Positions 59,777 through 64,000 of a stretch of DNA of 64,000 bases are shown in pieces. The translations under genes and the position numbers were made by a program. The stretch covers positions 1-64,000 of the forward strand of contig NZ_BBJH01000007.1 of NCBI RefSeq assembly GCF_000739775.1. The letters run 5' to 3'. The stretch's first letter is position 1; the number at the start of each line of letters is the position of its first letter. Origin of the DNA: Paraburkholderia heleia NBRC 101817 (GTDB taxonomy: Bacteria; Pseudomonadota; Gammaproteobacteria; Burkholderiales; Burkholderiaceae). The notes beneath the pieces are model-generated. The model made no database searches and was not told where the DNA came from. It saw only the letters and a program-made list of their open reading frames with translations.

Positions 59777-60988
59777 ATGTCCCGTTCGCGCAGGTTCTTG
59801 CTCGTCGCATGCTTCGGCGCACTGACCGTCGCTGGCCTTTTTGCCAGACTCGCCGTTCCTGGCCTCTTTCGCCGTGCGCCAGTCGCCGTCGCAACGGCGT
59901 CGGAGCTTCCGTCTGGACGGATACGATTTGCGGTGCTCGGAGACTCCGACAGCCAGTCCTATCACGACACACTCATGTTGGGCGATCCGCACGCGCGAGG
60001 AGGCCAGTGGCGCGCGACCACCTGGCAGTGGACCGAGGTGCTCGCCCAGTTGCGCGGAGACCAGATCGACCAGGGCAAATGGGGCGTCTGGGGAACCGGG
60101 AAGTATTGGGCTATTGCCAGCGAAGCCCTGGGTGCGCTCGCCCGCACGCCCCCCAAGGAGGACTACCGCTACAACTTCGCGATTAGCGGTGCGACCTGCG
60201 ACGAACTCATGGGGCACTCGCAGCGCCAGGCGATTCGTCTTGTCCAATTGATGGACACGGAACCCGAGGCCTGGCGAGGTGGCATCGTATTCATCAGGAC
60301 AAGCGCCAACGATCTCGGCAGCCACGAGGTTCTCGACGAGTTGTCCCGCGATCCGGCCGCGCCGCGCCCCGTGGCCGCGATCAACGCCTGCATCAAGGCA
60401 GTGGACGAGGCCGTCGCGCTGATCCGCAAACATCACCCGGACACCTATATCGTGCTCTCGGCCGCAGGCAGCAACGCGGACTGGTCGGGCGAGTTCGACA
60501 GTTGGCAATCTGCGAAAGAGATAGCCAATATCGACGCAGGCATCGATCGCTTCAACAATGGCTTGCGCGCGCTCGCCGCCGCGGACCGCCACGTCTATGT
60601 TCTCGAAGATGGCGCGTGGTTCAGAAGCCTGTGGGGCCATCGCGACGAACACGGCCGTCCGAACTACAAGACGGTGCATCTGGGGCCTGGCTGGGCGATT
60701 ACCAATACCTCCGGCGACGATCCGCACAATGCCGTCCTTGCAGACTCGCACGCGGGCGTAGTCTGGAATACGCTTTGGACGCAGCACCTTGTCACTTCGC
60801 TGAACGCCGCTTTCGGGCTGCATATCACGCCGATCACAGATGCCGAGGTGATCGACTTCCTCAGGCCCAGCTTCAGAGCGGCCGATACCCCACCGGCAAC
60901 TCGCCGTGAACCGGTTAAAAATACCGCTCAATTTCGGGTAAACGCCCAAAATGGCCTGGATGTTCGTCAGCGCACATCTGGCCCATAG
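59777..60988 (+). CDS. SGNH/GDSL-type hydrolase, exported
   Basis: This 403-residue protein has an N-terminal signal/anchor helix (FLLVACFGALTVAGLFARL). The GDS block I motif FAVLGDSDSQSYHD has S57 as the candidate nucleophile. It has SANDLG as block III and a DSHAG segment near the C-terminus for the catalytic Asp/His pair. SGNH enzymes act as esterases or O-acetyl hydrolases/transferases. Being exported, it may process the secreted product or a surface glycan. It lies 34 bases after the C-TE gene in the same direction. Substrate unknown. Confidence 0.78.
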   Translation: MSRSRRFLLVACFGALTVAGLFARLAVPGLFRRAPVAVATASELPSGRIRFAVLGDSDSQSYHDTLMLGDPHARGGQWRATTWQWTEVLAQLRGDQIDQGKWGVWGTGKYWAIASEALGALARTPPKEDYRYNFAISGATCDELMGHSQRQAIRLVQLMDTEPEAWRGGIVFIRTSANDLGSHEVLDELSRDPAAPRPVAAINACIKAVDEAVALIRKHHPDTYIVLSAAGSNADWSGEFDSWQSAKEIANIDAGIDRFNNGLRALAAADRHVYVLEDGAWFRSLWGHRDEHGRPNYKTVHLGPGWAITNTSGDDPHNAVLADSHAGVVWNTLWTQHLVTSLNAAFGLHITPITDAEVIDFLRPSFRAADTPPATRREPVKNTAQFRVNAQNGLDVRQRTSGP

Positions 60989-61037
60989 ACACGATAGTAG
61001 CCTGCAAGCACTACCCTCTAACCTGCGAAGGTGTGCC

Positions 61038-62024
61038 ATGTCTGTGACTAGCAATGGCGCGGTGTTGGCCGAAGCATCACCCCAACTCACCTCAGACAGA
61101 AAAATCCTGCACGCCTGCCATCAGGAATTCAAAAGCAACTTCAATCTGCATCCGTTCAAATTCCATCATCTATTACATGAAAGCGGCTTGTTCGAGATCC
61201 CCAGGATCGCCGAGGTCGCCCAGCGGATGCTGGAAAAGAACGGTAACGTCCGTGCGATCAACTTCAGGAATAGTTCGCTGGAGTCGAAATTCAGCGCCAT
61301 GCCGCATAGCACGCGGCTGAAAGAGGCGTTTGCGAGCGTTCACGAAAACGACTCGTGGATCAAGCTAACGCAGGCACACCTTTACGACGCGGACTACGCC
61401 CATGTCCTCGACTCGATTACCGCCGAGCTCGAGGAGCTGTCCGATTACCCGCTGCGCAGCGACATCACCCTGGTGACGATGACGCTGTTGGTCTCCTCGC
61501 CAAAGATCTCGACACCCTTCCATATCGATCACGAGACCAACTTCCTCTTCCAGTTGCAGGGCTCGAAGGACGTATGCCTCTTCCCCGCTACCGATCGCGA
61601 GCTGGTGCCGGACCAGGAGGTGGAGCGTTACTACGCCGGCAACTTCGAGGCCGCGCGCTATCGTCGTCAACTGCAGAGTCGCGGCACGATCTTCCGGCTC
61701 AACCCGGGCGAAGTGGTGCATCACCCCTCGTTGGCACCGCATTGGGTGAAGAATGACGACAACATTTCGGTGAGTATCAGCATCAACTACTGCATGAGGT
61801 CGCTCGAGCAACGCGCGCGGGTGTACCAGGCCAACTACGTTCTGCGCATGATGGGACTGAAGCCGTTGCCCCCCGGTGTTTCGCCGTTGCGCGACAGCTT
61901 GAAGAGAAAGGTCATCTCGACGCTGGAACACCGCCATCCCAAAACGTTTGCGGAAGTCGTTCACACGCCTGTGACCCGATTGAAGTCCCCGCTGAATGCG
62001 GTTCGGCGGCTGGTCAAACGCTGA
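61038..62024 (+). CDS. JmjC/cupin-like Fe(II)/2-oxoglutarate oxygenase candidate
   Basis: This 328-residue cytosolic protein has a double-stranded beta-helix signature: PFHIDHETNFLFQLQG gives H162 and D164 as the HxD pair. LNPGEVVHHPSLAPHWVKN gives H235 as the likely distal histidine of the metal triad. This matches cupin_8/JmjC hydroxylase-type proteins. In the neighbourhood it could hydroxylate an assembly-line amino acid or peptide. A GAAGG site precedes the ATG at 61038 at six bases; the frame is open further upstream inside the SGNH gene end, but without a ribosome site. Substrate and activity are inferred. Confidence 0.7.
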   Translation: MSVTSNGAVLAEASPQLTSDRKILHACHQEFKSNFNLHPFKFHHLLHESGLFEIPRIAEVAQRMLEKNGNVRAINFRNSSLESKFSAMPHSTRLKEAFASVHENDSWIKLTQAHLYDADYAHVLDSITAELEELSDYPLRSDITLVTMTLLVSSPKISTPFHIDHETNFLFQLQGSKDVCLFPATDRELVPDQEVERYYAGNFEAARYRRQLQSRGTIFRLNPGEVVHHPSLAPHWVKNDDNISVSISINYCMRSLEQRARVYQANYVLRMMGLKPLPPGVSPLRDSLKRKVISTLEHRHPKTFAEVVHTPVTRLKSPLNAVRRLVKR

Positions 62025-62083
62025 ACGCCCGCGATGAAATCGTTACGCCAGTCGGACAACCGCGGCATCTGCGCGAGGTAATC

Positions 62084-63166
62084 ATGGACTATATCGGCCG
62101 CCCTCACTTCCTGGCTGCGGAGCCTCTGTTGAGGGAAGCGTCAACCTCGCCGGCAGGCGCGCGCGAAACGGCTGCGCGAACGAGTCCTGCGCTCGCGGAA
62201 GCTCCCTGCGGTGACGAGCCCTGCCTGCTGTCGCTAGTCGTGCCGTTCTATAACGAAGAGGAGATGATCGGCGCCTTCTTCAGCACGGTCATTCCTGTCC
62301 TCGAATCGATCGACGGAACCGGGTTCGAAATCGTCTGCGTGAATGACGGCAGCCGCGACGACACGCTGCGCATGCTGATCGGCATGTCGAAGGAAGACAG
62401 CCGCATCCGTGTAATCGACCTGACGCGCAACTTCGGCAAGGAGGCTGCGCTTTCGGCAGGGCTCGACGAGGCGCGCGGCGCCATTGTGATTCCTTTCGAT
62501 GCGGATTTGCAGGACCCGCCGAAAATCATCCCGCTATTGGTCGAGAAATGGCGAGAAGGCCACGACGTCGTCGTGGCCAAACGCGTGAGCCGGCTCACGG
62601 ATTCCTTCCTGAAGCGCCAGACCGCGGCAATCTTTTATCGCATACACAACGCGATGTGCGACACGAAGATCCCGGAAAACGTGGGTGACTTCCGTTTGAT
62701 CACGCGCGAGGTCGTGGATGCGCTCAAACAGCTTCCCGAGACGCGGCGCTTCATGAAGGGGCTGTTTGCCTGGGTCGGCTACCGGACCGCCGTCGTCGAG
62801 TATGTGCGCGAACCTCGCCTCGCCGGCCGGTCGAAGTTTTCCGGCTGGAAACTGTGGAACTTCGCGCTGGAGGGCTTCACGAGTTTCAGCACGTTGCCGC
62901 TTCGCGTATGGACCTACGTCGGCAGCTTCGTGGCATGTATCGCCATTCTGTATGCGTCGTTTCTCATTGTGCGTACCCTGATTCAAGGGGTCGCCGTACC
63001 GGGCTACGCGTCGCTGATCTCGGCCGTCCTTCTGCTCGGCGGCGTTCAATTGATCGGAATAGGCGTACTTGGCGAATATATCGGCCGCATCTACCATGAA
63101 TCGAAGAACCGGCCGGTGTACCTGATTCGCCGCCGCTATCAATCCGCAGGCGCGAACGATGCCTGA
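62084..63166 (+). CDS. GtrB-type polyprenyl-phosphate glycosyltransferase
   Basis: This 360-residue protein has an unusual low-complexity N-terminal extension of about 48 residues before the catalytic domain. The domain opens LSLVVPFYNEEEMIGAFF, has VNDGSRDDT, the metal motif FDADLQDPP, and two C-terminal helices ending LGEYIGRIYHESKNRPVYL, which is the GtrB/ArnC-type arrangement. It should load a sugar onto a polyprenyl phosphate. It overlaps the following gtrA gene by eight bases. It follows the oxygenase by 59 bases and may not belong to the peptide pathway. Confidence 0.88.
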   Translation: MDYIGRPHFLAAEPLLREASTSPAGARETAARTSPALAEAPCGDEPCLLSLVVPFYNEEEMIGAFFSTVIPVLESIDGTGFEIVCVNDGSRDDTLRMLIGMSKEDSRIRVIDLTRNFGKEAALSAGLDEARGAIVIPFDADLQDPPKIIPLLVEKWREGHDVVVAKRVSRLTDSFLKRQTAAIFYRIHNAMCDTKIPENVGDFRLITREVVDALKQLPETRRFMKGLFAWVGYRTAVVEYVREPRLAGRSKFSGWKLWNFALEGFTSFSTLPLRVWTYVGSFVACIAILYASFLIVRTLIQGVAVPGYASLISAVLLLGGVQLIGIGVLGEYIGRIYHESKNRPVYLIRRRYQSAGANDA

Positions 63167-63620
63167 CCTGCGCGCGGCACGAAGGTTCGTGGTCTATGCT
63201 GGCGTCGGTGCGATCGGCACCGGCGCGCAGTATGCGATTCTCATTGCGATGGTCCACGCCGGCCTCGCCTCTGCGGCCGTGAGTTCCATGGCCGGAGCGG
63301 GCGCCGGCGCAATCGTCAACTACAGTCTCAACCGCCAGATTACGTTCCGAAGCAACAGCAACCCGATGTCGACAGCACCGAAGTTCGCCATCATCGCTTT
63401 GCTTGGCGTACTGATGAACGGCGTGTGCATGAAGTTCTTCACGGCAATTCCTGGGTTGAACTATCTCCTCGCCCAACTGGTCACGACCGCGCTCGTTCTG
63501 GGCTTGACCTACCTGCTCAACTCGAAGTGGACCTTCAACGAGCGCGAGCGCCGCACACCTGCGTCCATGCCCCCCGCGTTCAACAAGCTCCCGTCGCCGG
63601 ACGACGCACCGTCGTCCTGA
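63159..63620 (+). CDS. GtrA-family membrane protein
   Basis: This 153-residue protein has four hydrophobic segments (FVVYAGVGAIGTGAQYAILI at the start) and the tail LLNSKWTFNERERR. Its ATG lies inside the end of the GtrB-type gene. Probable flippase partner for that transferase. It is convergent with the acyltransferase at the right edge, 107 bases away. Confidence 0.85.
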   Translation: MPDLRAARRFVVYAGVGAIGTGAQYAILIAMVHAGLASAAVSSMAGAGAGAIVNYSLNRQITFRSNSNPMSTAPKFAIIALLGVLMNGVCMKFFTAIPGLNYLLAQLVTTALVLGLTYLLNSKWTFNERERRTPASMPPAFNKLPSPDDAPSS

Positions 63621-63727
63621 GCGCCGCGAAGCGATTGCACCGCGGGCCAATTCCCGCCGAGGCGGTGGCGCCTGCGCTGGTGCCGCGCTTTCTTCCCGTT
63701 GCCGCAAGGCCTGGCGGCGCCCCCACC

Positions 63728-64000
63728 TTACTCTGGCATAGTCGCGTCCGCCGCGGCAGTGCGCACCGGTCGTGCCCTGAGCCAGGGGCGCGAGCCTGCG
63801 AGCAACGCCCTGCGCACCGGCGTGTCGTAATACCGGTCGGCGCACCATGTAAGCAGCACGATGCCGGGCAACAGGAGCACTGCACTCACGGCATACGGGT
63901 GCGGAAGAAAATGGCCGCGAAAGGCGAGATCCTGGACGAGAAACGCGAATGGCACATGCAGGACATAGATGGCGTACGAGATCGCCCCCGAAAACGCGAA
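63728..64000 (-). CDS. Acyltransferase 3 family protein, partial (C-terminus only)
   Basis: The open minus-strand frame enters from the right edge and ends at 63728. It reads the last helices of an OafA-type acyltransferase: FAFSGAISYAIYVLHVPFAF, then a hydrophobic helix followed by DRYYDTPVRRAL and a basic tail. The N-terminal part, including the catalytic histidine, lies outside the window. No internal start was needed; the apparent start at 63955 is only an in-frame GTG. Confidence 0.8.
   Translation of the reverse strand, partial: FAFSGAISYAIYVLHVPFAFLVQDLAFRGHFLPHPYAVSAVLLLPGIVLLTWCADRYYDTPVRRALLAGSRPWLRARPVRTAAADATMPE

Overview
The window looks like a chromosomal segment of a Burkholderia-type beta-proteobacterium (Burkholderiaceae, probably Paraburkholderia, Caballeronia or Burkholderia). 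The evidence is the high-GC coding style, the house-keeping order ThiD-like / rubredoxin / YqgE / RuvX / PyrR / PyrB / PyrC', a groESL operon with a CIRCE operator, and a large rhamnose/heptose O-antigen or capsule locus. The genus is inferred from gene content and order; no 16S gene is present.

Layout. (1) 133-20824, almost all on the minus strand: a surface polysaccharide locus exported by an ABC transporter. Reading from its right-hand promoter it holds rfbBACD (dTDP-L-rhamnose), wzm-wzt (export, with a C-terminal glycan-binding domain on Wzt), a 1118-aa methyltransferase/coiled-coil/double-glycosyltransferase fusion, hddA-gmhA-hddC-gmhB (GDP-D-glycero-D-manno-heptose), a truncated acyltransferase, and a second operon rfbFGH plus an NAD-dependent epimerase/reductase, a split transketolase pair and a GtrA/GtrB pair. 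The second operon should make a CDP-3,6-dideoxy-4-ketohexose and probably adds a two-carbon branch to it. (2) 21244-32414: house-keeping genes (ApaH, PlsC, the non-catalytic dihydroorotase PyrC', PyrB, PyrR, RuvX, YqgE, a likely remnant of the pilus chemosensory kinase ChpA/PilL, rubredoxin, a ThiD-like kinase, GroEL/GroES). (3) 33032-35184: a zinc-ribbon membrane protein with a TAXI-type solute-binding protein. (4) 35734-41182: DprE1, DprE2, a GtrA-like protein, a HAD-UbiA fusion and a GT-C glycosyltransferase. Together these resemble the mycobacterial polyprenylphosphoryl-D-arabinose pathway. (5) 41270-45719, minus strand: acyltransferase, FkbH-like protein and family 2 glycosyltransferase. 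(6) 46353-63620, plus strand: a phosphopantetheinyl transferase, a 3314-residue hybrid NRPS-PKS (A-T-KS-AT-ACP-aminotransferase-C-A-T), a separate C-TE protein, an SGNH hydrolase, a JmjC/cupin oxygenase-like protein and a further GtrB/GtrA pair. (7) The right edge cuts an acyltransferase.

The part most likely to be undescribed is the biosynthetic cluster at 46353-62024. Its assembly line predicts an amino acid extended once with malonate, transaminated at the beta-keto position to a 3,4-diamino acid, joined to glycine, and then handled by a C-TE protein whose C domain has lost its catalytic histidine and whose thioesterase nucleophile is cysteine. The arabinose-donor locus and the CDP-sugar plus transketolase operon are the next most interesting. 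All domain and substrate assignments were made by eye from motifs and have not been searched against any database.
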